A stretch of DNA of 62,500 nucleotides from Halocaridina rubra (GCA_037179515.1 JAXCGZ010015159.1:52501-115000); one strand, 5' to 3'. Counted from the first letter of the stretch, positions 42,935 to 53,615 are shown. Notes: generated by a model from the letters alone, not told the origin. Numbers and translations are program-made.

Positions 42935-45900
42935 ATGCCGTCGTCGTTGAATCAGATTAGAATTGATTGTTTTAATCCATCGAAAATTTCCTTGGAATTA
43001 TGGCTAAGCCTATTAGAGGCACATTTTAGTCATTTAAATGTCACTGAGGCTGACGAGAAAAAAAATCTCCTGCTTGTGTCATTGGGTACTGATGTTTTTA
43101 GTGTTTTAGGCAATCTTTGTGCTCCTGATTTGCCCCACACAAAGTCTTATGCAGACTTGGTTCAGTTATTGAAAGGTCATTTTATTGTTACGCCTTCTTA
43201 TCACAGAAGTTTGCTAGCCTTCCAGCAAAGAAAAAAAAGGAAGGATGAGAGTGTAAAAGAATTGTATGCTGATTTAAAGGCTCTAGCAAAGCATTGTAAT
43301 TTTGGCAACCAATTTGATGGTAGAGTAAGAGATCAGTTATTTATGGCTGTAGATGCTGAAGTTTATTTTTCAAATATAGTGGCTCTCAACATAGATCTCC
43401 AAGCAATGACCTCTCAGGCTATTTTGGAGAGAATTTTGAACATGGAAAAAGCATTTGTAAGTGAGAAAGATGAGGTTCAGTCACAGGTTCAGGTTGTAAG
43501 AAGAAAATATGTAGGTTTATCTTGTCAACATTGTGGTTCCTCTCATGACAGCTTTTATTGTAGATTTAAGCATTTATCATGTTATAATTGTCATAAAAAG
43601 GGTCATTTACAGAAGGTTTGTAAAGAAGCCAAAAGAGAGAGTGGTTATAGTACAGCTAAAGGTTCAAATAGACCAAGCAAGAAAGATTTTAGGAGTAAAC
43701 CTAAGTTTAATAGTAGGAAAACTGTAAAGATTGTGAATGATCAAGATGTATCATTAAGTGATAATGATGATGAGGATGATAAAGTGTTAACTGTCAGAGA
43801 TAAAATCTATGCTGTTCATGCTGAACAATTTTATTTTTCTGTTAATAAGATCCAAGTTCCTTTTGAGGTTGATAGTGGTGCTACTGTTTCAACTTTGAAT
43901 AAAGATTGGGTTGAGAAGTTGAATTTGAAAGTTGAACAATGTAAGAAACCCTTACAGGCTTATGATGATTTTAAAATAAAGGTTTTGGGAAAAGTGGTTG
44001 CTCCTGTTGTGTATAATGGATATAATGTATCACAAGTCTTTTATGTTGTTGGTTCAAAGAATACAAATTTATGTGGTAAAAATCTAATGAAACAAGTTGG
44101 TATTTATTTAGCAGGATTAGATGGAAGTACCAAGGTTAACAATGTTCATAATGTAAGTGTTGAACAAGTGTTTGAAGATTATAATGTTAATGTAAGCAAA
44201 CCTATTTCTAGCATTGTAGCTAAAATTCATATAAAGAGTGATGCTATTCCAAAGTTTGTAAAAGCACGTACTGTTCCATTTTACCATAAAGAGATGGTTG
44301 AAGAGGCCATTGATAAACTTGTAAGTGAAAATATTATAGAATCTGTATCTCATAGTGAATGGGCTGCGCCTATTGTACCTGTGTTAAAAGAGAATAAGAA
44401 AGAAATTCGCATATGTGCAGATTTTAAGCATTTGAATAAGCAAATACAATGTGATAAATACCCCTTGCCTAAGATTGATGAACTTTTGTGCAGTGTTGGC
44501 AAAGGCAAAATTTTTTCTAAGATTGATTTGAAGAATGCATATTTGCAAATACCTGTTGAAGAACAAAGTCAAGAGTTTTTAGTTATTAATACACACAAAG
44601 GAATGTATAAATACAAGAGGTTGCCCTTTGGCTTGTCCTCTTCTCCTGGTATTTTTCAAAGATTTATTTCACAGATCTTATGTAATATTGATGGTGTTGC
44701 TGCATATATGGATGATATAGTTGTCAGTGGTGAAACTAAAGATGAGCATGATGAGAGACTCAAGAAAGTTTTAAATGTGTTGCAATCTCATAATGTACAG
44801 ATAAATAAGAGTAAAACAGTTTTAAATATGGAATGTATTGAATATTTAGGTTACTGTATATCAAGTGAAGGAATAAAACCATCCCCAAAGAAGGTTAAAG
44901 CAATTTTGGATGCTCCTTGTCCTACCTCAGTAGCAGAGGTCCACTCATTTTTAGGGATGATTACATTTTACTGTAGATTTATTAAGAATTTTTCAACTAA
45001 ATCAGCTCCATTGTATGATTTACTGAAAAAAGGTGCCAAGTTTGAATGGACAAAGATTGAACAGAATGCATTTAAATGTCTTAAACAAGATTTTGTAGAC
45101 TCTAAAGTATTAGTAAATTTTGATGGGTCATATCCCTTGATTGTAGAAGTTGATGCTTCACCTGTTGGTGTAGGATGTGTGTTATTGCAAAAGGTCAATG
45201 GAGTAGAAAGACCTATTTATTTTGCAAGTAAGAAATTGAGTAGTGCTGAGATGAAATATTCACAGTTGGATAAAGAAGGATTGTCTTTGATTTTCGCTGT
45301 CAAAAGATTTAGATATTTTCTTTTGGGTAGAAAATTTATGGCCAGAACGGACCATAAACCACTTTTAGGATTGTTTGGTAAAGATAAGCCAATTCCTCAG
45401 AATGCCAATTCTAGGATACAAAGATGGGCTTTGTTACTTTCTCAATATGACTTTGATCTAGTGCATAAACCTGGAAAGGAAAATGTTATTGCCGATGCAC
45501 TTAGCCGTCTTCCAGTAGAAGATGAAATTCAGTCTGGGATTCCTGCTGAGTATGTAAGATTAGTGGAATTGCTTGATTTTGATGAAATTTCTTATAAGGT
45601 AATTAGACAATATAATAAGAAAGATAAAGTGATGTCTCAGTTAATTAATTGTCTAAGATTTGGTTGGTCTAAAGAAAATAATTTGTTACTCATGGAATAT
45701 GGTAATGTTAAAGATGAATTGTCTCTTCATAATGATGTAGTGTTATACAGGAATCGTATTGTAATACCTGTAGAGTTGAGGTGTAAGATATTGACTCATT
45801 TACATAATGGTCATAATGGAATAAATGCCATGAAAGCAGAGGCTAGGAAATGGGTTTGGTGGCCAAAGATTGACCAAGACCTTGCAGAGATGACAAAGAA

Positions 45901-46258
45901 TTGTAATATTTGTTTTAAGAATTATAAACAACCACCAGCTAATACTTTGTCATGGCCTAATACGGGAAAACCATGGTCTAGGGTCCATATGGACTATGCA
46001 GGTCCTATTGATGGTAAATATTTTCTAATTGTCATTGATTCTTATAGTAAGTTCTTAGATATACAGTTCTCTAGTTCTGCAACATCTGGTGTCACTATAA
46101 ATCACCTAAAAAAGCTTGGAGTAGTTTGTGGTCCTGAGGATATTGTAAACATACACCAACTAGGTAAATATTCGAGGGAAGGAAAGCCGAGACCAACAAA
46201 AGTAACCTTTGAGAGAGGGGAAACATATAGGGAAATATTGTTGAGAAAAAAAGTCTAA
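42935..46258 (+). CDS. Gypsy Gag-Pol fused in frame to LINE ORF1 C-terminus
   Basis: 1107 codons from ATG 42935. Gag: matrix/capsid-like 1-190, then a CCHC knuckle CYNCHKKGHLQKVC near 215. Protease FEVDSGAT near 310. RT: DLKNAYLQIPV, LPFGLSSSPGIFQ, YMDDIVVSG near 590. RNase H: EVDASPVGVG near 739 and DHKPLLG near 806, ending NVIADALSRLP. Integrase: HHCC finger (HLHNGHNG ... CNICF) near 954-995 and the first core residue HMDYAGP near 1019. The core is cut before its second Asp. From about residue 1058 the frame is LINE ORF1 (KKLGVVCGPEDIVNIHQLGK). The ORF has no stop or frameshift. Without a complete integrase or a 3' LTR it cannot transpose on its own. Confidence 0.9.
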   Translation: MPSSLNQIRIDCFNPSKISLELWLSLLEAHFSHLNVTEADEKKNLLLVSLGTDVFSVLGNLCAPDLPHTKSYADLVQLLKGHFIVTPSYHRSLLAFQQRKKRKDESVKELYADLKALAKHCNFGNQFDGRVRDQLFMAVDAEVYFSNIVALNIDLQAMTSQAILERILNMEKAFVSEKDEVQSQVQVVRRKYVGLSCQHCGSSHDSFYCRFKHLSCYNCHKKGHLQKVCKEAKRESGYSTAKGSNRPSKKDFRSKPKFNSRKTVKIVNDQDVSLSDNDDEDDKVLTVRDKIYAVHAEQFYFSVNKIQVPFEVDSGATVSTLNKDWVEKLNLKVEQCKKPLQAYDDFKIKVLGKVVAPVVYNGYNVSQVFYVVGSKNTNLCGKNLMKQVGIYLAGLDGSTKVNNVHNVSVEQVFEDYNVNVSKPISSIVAKIHIKSDAIPKFVKARTVPFYHKEMVEEAIDKLVSENIIESVSHSEWAAPIVPVLKENKKEIRICADFKHLNKQIQCDKYPLPKIDELLCSVGKGKIFSKIDLKNAYLQIPVEEQSQEFLVINTHKGMYKYKRLPFGLSSSPGIFQRFISQILCNIDGVAAYMDDIVVSGETKDEHDERLKKVLNVLQSHNVQINKSKTVLNMECIEYLGYCISSEGIKPSPKKVKAILDAPCPTSVAEVHSFLGMITFYCRFIKNFSTKSAPLYDLLKKGAKFEWTKIEQNAFKCLKQDFVDSKVLVNFDGSYPLIVEVDASPVGVGCVLLQKVNGVERPIYFASKKLSSAEMKYSQLDKEGLSLIFAVKRFRYFLLGRKFMARTDHKPLLGLFGKDKPIPQNANSRIQRWALLLSQYDFDLVHKPGKENVIADALSRLPVEDEIQSGIPAEYVRLVELLDFDEISYKVIRQYNKKDKVMSQLINCLRFGWSKENNLLLMEYGNVKDELSLHNDVVLYRNRIVIPVELRCKILTHLHNGHNGINAMKAEARKWVWWPKIDQDLAEMTKNCNICFKNYKQPPANTLSWPNTGKPWSRVHMDYAGPIDGKYFLIVIDSYSKFLDIQFSSSATSGVTINHLKKLGVVCGPEDIVNIHQLGKYSREGKPRPTKVTFERGETYREILLRKKV

Positions 46259-47409
46259 AAGACCTTCAAGAATTCAAAGAAGTGTTCATTAGACAATACA
46301 GAACACAGGAAGAGATGGGAAAGATCAAAAACTTGTTGCAAGAGGCAAGAAGGTTAAATGATGAAAGAAATGAAGAACAGAAGAAAAATTTTTGTTACAG
46401 AGTTCTTCCAGACAAAGGGGAGATAAAGAAGATAATGACAGAAGATCAGGGGATGGGGCCTCATTAAGATTGTTATACACAAATGCTGATGGATTAGCTG
46501 GTAAGGCAGTAGAATTAAAAGATAGGATTCACAACAGTAAGGCAGATATAGTAGCAATTACAGAGACTAAGTTGAGTGAGGACATAAACAGTGTCACAGC
46601 TTTTCCTAAGGGCTTCAGAATACTAAGGGTTGAAAGATCTGAGAGGACTGGTGGAGGGATAGCACTGCTCATAAGTGAAAGGATTCAAGTTGAAGAAATA
46701 AACTTGGCTATAGAAAGTGAGTTCAAGGAATTTCTTGTTGCTCGCATAAATACTGGGTCAGAGAGCATTATAATAACTGTTGTATACAACCCACCAAGGA
46801 ACCAAAATAGGCTTGAAGTTTATGAGGAAGGTCATATAGGTACTATTGAAGTCATAAACTCAGTTGTTAACATGGCACGGGAAAAAAATGTAGGATTTTG
46901 ATTATGGGAGACTTTAATCATAAAGAGATAGATTGGATCTTGACCCACACAGTGGTGAGGACTCATTCGGGGCAAGATTCCTAGATTGCGTACAAGGGAA
47001 TTTCCTACACCAACATGTAATGGAACCAACAAGGGCCAGGGGTGGGGATGAGCCATCACTACTTGATCTAGTGTTCACAGATAATGTGTTGGATATTGAA
47101 AAAATTGAGTATGAACCACCAATTGGAAAGAGTGATCACTGTGTGTTGTTGATGGAGTATATCATTGAAGATATTCTTCTTGAGAGTAGAGGCACTGAGG
47201 ACATGAGGAGGAACTATCCGAAAGGAGATTACATCAAAATGAATGAGCTTTTTGCAGTTATTGACTGGAGAACCTTATTTTACAACAAATCTGTACAAGA
47301 AATGTATGACATCTTTTGTGAGAAATATTGGAAGATAGTAGATTGCTGCATACCTGTCACCAAAGTAGGTGTAATTCATGCCAGAGAGAAATAGTTCGAT
47401 AATGGGTGT
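46108..47409 (+). pseudogene. LINE family R copy R-3, part 2: ORF1 end and endonuclease
   Basis: ORF1 RRM-like end, then its C-terminus in another frame (46282-46467, ending MTEDQGMGPH). ORF2 starts in an overlapping frame (46392-46901): TNADGLAGKAVELKD, ITETKLSEDI, GGGIALLIS and VVYNPPRNQ are AP-endonuclease blocks. A frameshift at the A-run near 46885 is followed by 46933-47394 (SLLDLVFTDN, GKSDHCVLL), which ends at the same TAG as copy R-1. The BEL element then interrupts at 47410. Confidence 0.85.
47405..47409 (+). other. Target-site duplication (left) of BEL element
   Basis: GGTGT here and again at 52976-52980. Removing the element and one copy restores the LINE reading ATGGGTGTAAAAGAGC seen in other copies. 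Confidence 0.92.
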
Positions 47410-48362
47410 TGTCTTGAATATATTTCAAGACAGTTTATTTCTACGTACATTATGTAAGTGTTATTTTGCATATAGTTTCGTTTATTGTAACGTAAGTGCA
47501 TGAATGTATACTTTTAGACTTAGCATGTATAATTATTAAGTTCTATCATGTATACACGTATATTCGTATGTATAATGTGTAGTTTATTAGGGAGGCTGGC
47601 CGTAGAAGACGTGGAGAAAGGAATGTAGGTCACTAATGGATTTTAGCCATTAACCTTTCACCTCCTTGATAACGCTTATTGCATCGCCTCGTTGAACAAA
47701 GAACTGTTGTAAGCAAGTCATAACTCAACTTAGTCCTAGTACCAAGGACCCCGACAAACTAGAGGAGTTTGTGGGACTCTCTTACAAAAGTTAGTTGCCG
47801 TCGTGAGATGCTACGAGGCACTCATTCTTACTGTGTTTGTTAACAGTACTTATAAGTTTATCATTAGTGGTACTCGTGAGACGTTACGAGACACTCAAGT
47901 AAAAAACGTGATAGAGATACGTGGATCAGAAGATATTCAGTGAGTTTGATTGGGAATCCCGTGATTGCTGACGACATCAGGGTTATCCGGATAGATGAGT
48001 ACAGATGCAATGCAGATTTACCTTATTTCTAACAATATTTATAACTACGTGTGAGGGACAGAATGAGCTCATTTAATTGCACACTCGTAGGTAGAATGTA
48101 TGTTAGAAAATTTATTATTCTGTATGAGGAAGTTTTACTTTAAGGTGAGGAGAGTTTATTTAAATATTCACATATCAACAGTTCATAAACCCCCTTATAA
48201 AATATGTGCATGTATGTCTATGCATGTAATATTAATTATATTTTATTGGTAGAGGATTTAATTTTGAGATCGTGGTAGGCCTCTACTGAAGCCGTGTCAG
48301 GATTTCCGAATTTAGGGGGTTATAAGATCGAAGGGTAAATAACACACAGGAAATCCTCCACA
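47410..48362 (+). repeat. 5' LTR of BEL element
   Basis: 953 bp, TGTCTTGAATATATTTC to AATCCTCCACA. Compared by eye with the 3' LTR I found two differences: GGGACTCTCTTAC versus GGGACTTTCTTAC, and TTTATCATTAG versus TTTATTATTAG. Confidence 0.95.
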
Positions 48363-48367
48363 GCTTT

Positions 48368-48384
48368 TGGTCCTTCGAACCGGA
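48368..48384 (+). other. Primer binding site of BEL element
   Basis: TGGTCCTTCGAACCGGA, 5 bp after the LTR. TGG pairs with the tRNA CCA end; I could not name the tRNA. Confidence 0.65.
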
Positions 48385-49109
48385 TGAGAATTGGTGTGGT
48401 AATGGTGAAAATAGTGTACATTTTAGATAAGCTCCCACCTTGTAAGAAGTTAGTGTAAAACTCTACGGTTAAAATCGTCCACATTTCAGCGAAAACAGGG
48501 AGGAGCATTGCATGTATTTGCATGAATATTGCAAATATAACTTTGAAATTTAAGTGTTTGTTGAAATAAATAAGAGAATCCATTTCCCACGTGGATACAG
48601 CGTTTCTCTATCTGTGGAAACGAAATATACTTTCGTAGTTGAGCGTCCATTAAGTAATTTGGATATTAGTACCCAATTTCGGCTGGGTGAACAGTGGTTT
48701 TTAGGGATTTGTGTGTTTACATATCTCCCATTTAACGATATCCAGAATGTCGTGTTGATTCCTTTGTTTACGTAAATAAACAGAAGGTAGTGACCCACCT
48801 ACTGCTGGGTGCACAGTGTCGTTTGAGGAACAGTGTGGTTTGCATTACACTTTCCATTTACTGTTGCTGACTTAACAGTGTCGTTTAACTGATGAAAAGT
48901 GTGTTTTACACTTTGAGGATTGGCGTCATAATTGACGCAATTAAATAACTATGTTATTATCTTGAAATTTTGGAAGATTGTCCTTTGATACTCTTTACAG
49001 AGTGATTGTTCGTTGCATTGTGGATGCATAAAGAAGATCGTGGATTCTTTGATGATAAAATTGCATCAACTATTTGTTTGTTGTTTTATGTTCTATTTGC
49101 TTTCTCAAT

Positions 49110-51974
49110 ATGTCGGTTAAACCTGAGGCATTACAACGCCTTCGGGAATTGGTTCAACGTGATTGTGTTCAGTGTCAAACAGAACTTGCCAAAGATGATG
49201 AGACACTTGTTGTTAATTATTTAGAAAGATGTCACCATACGCTAACAGAAAGATTCGGAAGATATGATAGGAAATATGAAGAATATGTCGAGAATAAGCC
49301 CCTTAAAAAGGATTCTGAAGAGGAGGATACAGAACATGACAATCTAGCTGAAACAGTAAATAATATTAGCTTAGCTGTCCTAGAACGGATTCGTAAGTTA
49401 GGAACTATGAAGAGTACTAGAGCTCCTAGTTCCGAAAGTTCAAGCCTCCCCAGTGGGCAACCCACACCGAAATTTCCTGAAGTAAAAATACCACAGTTCT
49501 CTGGAAACTATGATGAATGGCACGAGTTTTGGGATACGTTCGATAGTTTAGTACATAGTACTTCTATGGCAACTATGACAAAGTTTACCATCTTAAGAAA
49601 TGCCCTTAAAGGAGATGCAAAAGACACCATAAAGGGATATCCTGTTGCTAGTGAGAGTTATGATGAATGCATTCAACAGCTACAAGCTGTTTATGCTAGC
49701 AAGGACAGGATTGTACGAAATTTAATGAGGAAATTGGTGAAGTTACCAACTCCTTCTTCTCATTATTCATCACTTTTTAAGTTCAAGCAGGAAGTAGAAG
49801 CCATTACTCGAAGTCTGAAAAATTATAGAGACATGAAGAACACTGATTGGGTGTTTTCAGAACTCGTGATGATGAAATTGCCAGCAGATGTTGAGAACTG
49901 GATTAGCATGAAAATAGACACAAAATATCCTACATATGAAACCCTCTTGAAGGAACTGGGAAAATATGTATATCATATAGAGGGCAACAATACTAAAGGC
50001 AACACAAAGGGTGAGACCCAAACCTACCAGAGAAATGAGACCCAGTTCTATAAAAAGAATGTGGGTAGTTATGGTGCTACTGCAAATGTAGTAAATAGTA
50101 AAACAGAATGTGTATTCTGTGGTTGGCAAGGTCATAAGTCTGAACAGTGTAATAAAGTAGTAAGCATAAATGAACGCAGAGACAAATTGAGAGACAATAA
50201 CAAATGTCTGAGATGTACTCAGTCAGGGCATTATACAAATAAATGTTACACTCAGTTAAACTGTAAGAAGTGTAAGAAAAATGGTCATCATGCAGCCTTG
50301 TGCTATGAACAAGAGTCATATTTTCGTAGAAGGTTTGAAGAGCCTTCATTTCTGAATGAACAGTCAGAAAATGGTTCAAATATAGATGAGTCAAGCAATG
50401 AGCAAGAACATTCTGACTCAGGAAAGGACAAGAAACATGTTGGTGTGATGACTATGAAGGCAGTACAGAGGCAAATGGTGAAGCCGAGTTTACCTTCATG
50501 TGCTCTGCCTACTGCAAGTGGAAAAATAAGCAGCTCAAAGGGAAATCTTTGGGTAAACACTAGGTTATTCTTTGATACAGGTTCCCAGTGTTCCTTTATA
50601 ACTAGGGAATTAGCTGAAAGGCTTAACTTAAGCCCAGTAGATGAAATGTCTCTTGGTATTGATGCATTTCGTTCTGAGACAAAGAAAGGAAGTTTTCCTG
50701 TTGTAAATGTAGTTATCAAATTGGGGAAAAGAAGAGCCAGAGTTAAATTACTCGTAGTTGATGACATGGTAATTAGCATCCACACCCCAGGACTAGCAAA
50801 GGCTGCAAATGTGTTAAAGTCTAATGGTCACAAGTTGGCTGATGAAGATATTTATAGTGATGTACTGGAGAACATTGGCGTTGTTATTGGTGCCTTACAT
50901 TTTAGTCAGTTTGTTAGTGGTATTGACAAGTGGGATGTCTATACTTTGATGGAAACACCGGGTGGTGTCATGTTGTATGGCCATATTCCTTGTGATACTC
51001 AACATGAACCCAGTAATGTGCAGAGGCATATTGTTATGCGAGTAGGAACACAGGTTTTTCCTACAGCTACTCAAGAGTTGATTGAAGTGGCCATAGAGCC
51101 AGTTAATAAGTTGTTGATTGAGGAGGTCATAGATCCTGTTAATAAGTTGTTGACTGAAGAGGCGATAAAGCCTAATAATAAGTTATTGATTGAAGAGGCC
51201 ATATTGCCTGTAAATAAGTTGCTGATTGCAGAGGCCATAGAGCCTGTTAATAAGTTGTTGATTGAAGAAGCCATAGAGCCTGTTTATAAGTTGTGGGAGC
51301 CAGAGAGTATTGGAGTAAAGCAAGAAGTGCATTACGAAGATAAAACTACACTTAGAAGTTTTACAGATTCTGTTCCCTTGAAGCCTATCCACACTCCTCT
51401 CCTACACAATTTTCAGAGTGCCTTTGGACAAATGGAGTCTCTAATAGAACAGTTGGAGGAAATATTGGAGAATGTTCATGTGGGTAATTTATTGGATGCT
51501 TGTACCAGTGAAGAGAAACAGTATGATATATGCAATACTGCAGATGTAGAGTGGGAAAAGGCCAAAATATCACTGCAAGCATTGAATTCCAACAATGCAA
51601 GACCTCAAAGGGTACTGGATCAGCGACTTTCTAAAGAATCTAGATCTCCTTACATATCAATCTTTAGTTTAATCTGGAATATAAATACAGACAAGTTGTC
51701 GTTGAAAGGTCTGAAGGCTAGAGATGAAGTGCTGACAAAACAGAAACTTCTGTCACTGGTGGGTATATTTTTGGACTCCTTAGGTCTAATATCACCCTTA
51801 CTAAGAAGAGGGAAAATTCTTATTCAGAGAGCTTGGTCTGAAAAGCTCTCATGGGAATATCTGTTGTCAGAAGTATACGAAGAGGAATCATCAAATTATG
51901 AAAGATATGAACTTCAAGCTGCCCAAAGGGTTAAAGAATTGTGGGCACGCTTAATCATTGATGATAAATTGTAG
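49110..51974 (+). CDS. BEL/Pao Gag-protease polyprotein with deleted pol
   Basis: 954 codons from ATG 49110 (MSVKPEALQRL). Gag (DUF1759-like) at about 120-290 with PQFSGNYDEWHEFWDTF. CCHC-type knuckles start at about 334 (CVFCGWQGHKSEQC), 365 (CLRCTQSGHYTNKC) and 385 (CKKCKKNGHHAALC). A DUF1758-type aspartic protease follows, with FFDTGSQCSFIT near 487 and IGALHFSQFVSG further on. Then six copies of a 12-residue repeat (658-729). The last part (about 810-954: SLVGIFLDSLGLISPLLRRG) is the region that normally follows RT. The catalytic RT blocks are absent between them. The frame is open throughout, consistent with expression of Gag and protease. Overlapping minus-strand ORFs are shadows. Confidence 0.9.
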   Translation: MSVKPEALQRLRELVQRDCVQCQTELAKDDETLVVNYLERCHHTLTERFGRYDRKYEEYVENKPLKKDSEEEDTEHDNLAETVNNISLAVLERIRKLGTMKSTRAPSSESSSLPSGQPTPKFPEVKIPQFSGNYDEWHEFWDTFDSLVHSTSMATMTKFTILRNALKGDAKDTIKGYPVASESYDECIQQLQAVYASKDRIVRNLMRKLVKLPTPSSHYSSLFKFKQEVEAITRSLKNYRDMKNTDWVFSELVMMKLPADVENWISMKIDTKYPTYETLLKELGKYVYHIEGNNTKGNTKGETQTYQRNETQFYKKNVGSYGATANVVNSKTECVFCGWQGHKSEQCNKVVSINERRDKLRDNNKCLRCTQSGHYTNKCYTQLNCKKCKKNGHHAALCYEQESYFRRRFEEPSFLNEQSENGSNIDESSNEQEHSDSGKDKKHVGVMTMKAVQRQMVKPSLPSCALPTASGKISSSKGNLWVNTRLFFDTGSQCSFITRELAERLNLSPVDEMSLGIDAFRSETKKGSFPVVNVVIKLGKRRARVKLLVVDDMVISIHTPGLAKAANVLKSNGHKLADEDIYSDVLENIGVVIGALHFSQFVSGIDKWDVYTLMETPGGVMLYGHIPCDTQHEPSNVQRHIVMRVGTQVFPTATQELIEVAIEPVNKLLIEEVIDPVNKLLTEEAIKPNNKLLIEEAILPVNKLLIAEAIEPVNKLLIEEAIEPVYKLWEPESIGVKQEVHYEDKTTLRSFTDSVPLKPIHTPLLHNFQSAFGQMESLIEQLEEILENVHVGNLLDACTSEEKQYDICNTADVEWEKAKISLQALNSNNARPQRVLDQRLSKESRSPYISIFSLIWNINTDKLSLKGLKARDEVLTKQKLLSLVGIFLDSLGLISPLLRRGKILIQRAWSEKLSWEYLLSEVYEEESSNYERYELQAAQRVKELWARLIIDDKL
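51081..51296 (+). repeat. 36-bp in-frame minisatellite in the BEL ORF
   Basis: Six tandem units of 36 bp, each encoding a version of IEEAIEPVNKLL. Units differ mainly in the first half; the AATAAGTTGTTGATTGAAGA part is most constant. Confidence 0.93.
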
Positions 51975-52005
51975 CACTGATGGGGAGACCCTCCATTTTT
52001 TCCTT

Positions 52006-52022
52006 TTTGGAGGGGCCCAGGA
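52006..52022 (+). other. Polypurine tract of BEL element
   Basis: TTTTTGGAGGGGCCCAGGA lies immediately upstream of the 3' LTR. It is purine-rich though broken by CCC. Confidence 0.5.
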
Positions 52023-52975
52023 TGTCTTGAATATATTTCAAGACAGTTTATTTCTACGTACATTATGTAAGTGTTATTTTGCATATAGTTTCGTTTATTG
52101 TAACGTAAGTGCATGAATGTATACTTTTAGACTTAGCATGTATAATTATTAAGTTCTATCATGTATACACGTATATTCGTATGTATAATGTGTAGTTTAT
52201 TAGGGAGGCTGGCCGTAGAAGACGTGGAGAAAGGAATGTAGGTCACTAATGGATTTTAGCCATTAACCTTTCACCTCCTTGATAACGCTTATTGCATCGC
52301 CTCGTTGAACAAAGAACTGTTGTAAGCAAGTCATAACTCAACTTAGTCCTAGTACCAAGGACCCCGACAAACTAGAGGAGTTTGTGGGACTTTCTTACAA
52401 AAGTTAGTTGCCGTCGTGAGATGCTACGAGGCACTCATTCTTACTGTGTTTGTTAACAGTACTTATAAGTTTATTATTAGTGGTACTCGTGAGACGTTAC
52501 GAGACACTCAAGTAAAAAACGTGATAGAGATACGTGGATCAGAAGATATTCAGTGAGTTTGATTGGGAATCCCGTGATTGCTGACGACATCAGGGTTATC
52601 CGGATAGATGAGTACAGATGCAATGCAGATTTACCTTATTTCTAACAATATTTATAACTACGTGTGAGGGACAGAATGAGCTCATTTAATTGCACACTCG
52701 TAGGTAGAATGTATGTTAGAAAATTTATTATTCTGTATGAGGAAGTTTTACTTTAAGGTGAGGAGAGTTTATTTAAATATTCACATATCAACAGTTCATA
52801 AACCCCCTTATAAAATATGTGCATGTATGTCTATGCATGTAATATTAATTATATTTTATTGGTAGAGGATTTAATTTTGAGATCGTGGTAGGCCTCTACT
52901 GAAGCCGTGTCAGGATTTCCGAATTTAGGGGGTTATAAGATCGAAGGGTAAATAACACACAGGAAATCCTCCACA
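52023..52975 (+). repeat. 3' LTR of BEL element
   Basis: 953 bp, the same length as the 5' LTR and nearly identical to it. The right-hand TSD GGTGT follows at 52976-52980. Confidence 0.95.
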
Positions 52976-53615
52976 GGTGTAAAAGAGCTAAGGAGTGGAG
53001 AGACAAATGCTGGAAAAGGTATAGGAGGAGAAAAAACATAAATGCCTGGTAAACCTACAAAAGAGCAAGAAATGACTACCTAAGTAAAAGGAGAGAGGCA
53101 GAGAGAGACTATGAGAGGGATATCACTAGGAAGGCTAAAGAAAATCCCAAGCTTTTCCACAGCTTTATCAGAGGAAAACTGAAGGTAAAAGAACAGGTTT
53201 TAAGGCTAAAGAGAGCGGATGGAAGCATCACTGAGACGGATGAAGAGATCTGCAAAGAATTGAACAAGGAGTTTCAGTCAGTATTTACAGTAGAAAATAC
53301 CCCACCCCCTCAGATTGCAGTGATAGAAGCTCAACGGCCGGTATTAGAGAACATCAACCTTACAGCCACAGAGGTATGCAAAGCGCTGATGGATTTAGAT
53401 GTTCATAAAGCTACAGGTCCTGATGACATATCCCCTCATGTGCTTAAAAAATGTGCAAACACAATATCAGTGGCAATAAGTATCATATTTAAGGAGTCAC
53501 TGGAGTTGGGGGAGATTCCAAGATGCTGGAAACAAGCAAATGTGATACCTATCTTCAAAAAGGGAAGGAGGGATACGGCTCTGAACTATAGACCAGTTTC
53601 CTTAACCAGCATAGT

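Larger units (their letters stand above)
42377..46107 (+). mobile_element. Ty3/Gypsy LTR retrotransposon, 3'-truncated
   Basis: A 5' LTR, PBS and gag-pol run into the integrase core and then stop at about 46107, where LINE ORF1 resumes. There is no 3' LTR, no integrase C-terminus and no target-site duplication. About 10 bp of ORF1 (GACCTGAT region) were also lost at the junction, so a deletion after insertion is the likely cause. Confidence 0.88.
47410..52975 (+). mobile_element. BEL/Pao-type LTR retrotransposon, internally deleted, recently inserted
   Basis: 5566 bp: two 953-bp LTRs, a PBS, a leader of about 720 bp, one long ORF, a polypurine tract and a 5-bp TSD. The ORF has Gag, zinc knuckles, protease and a post-RT segment, but no RT core, RNase H or integrase. 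It cannot move on its own, yet the LTRs are almost identical, which means it moved recently and must have been helped in trans, or lost its RT region after insertion. Confidence 0.93.

Noticed and set aside
42370..46115. A target-site duplication for the Gypsy element
   Set aside because: The left flank AGGGTTGT is not repeated at the right junction; the 3' LTR and some LINE bases are missing, so no TSD can be claimed.
48368..48384. Reading the BEL primer site as complementary to a whole tRNA T-arm because of GGTTCGAA
   Set aside because: In a tRNA the TTCGA loop lies about 16 nt from the 3' CCA end; here it is too close, so the match is chance and only the TGG-led pairing is credible.
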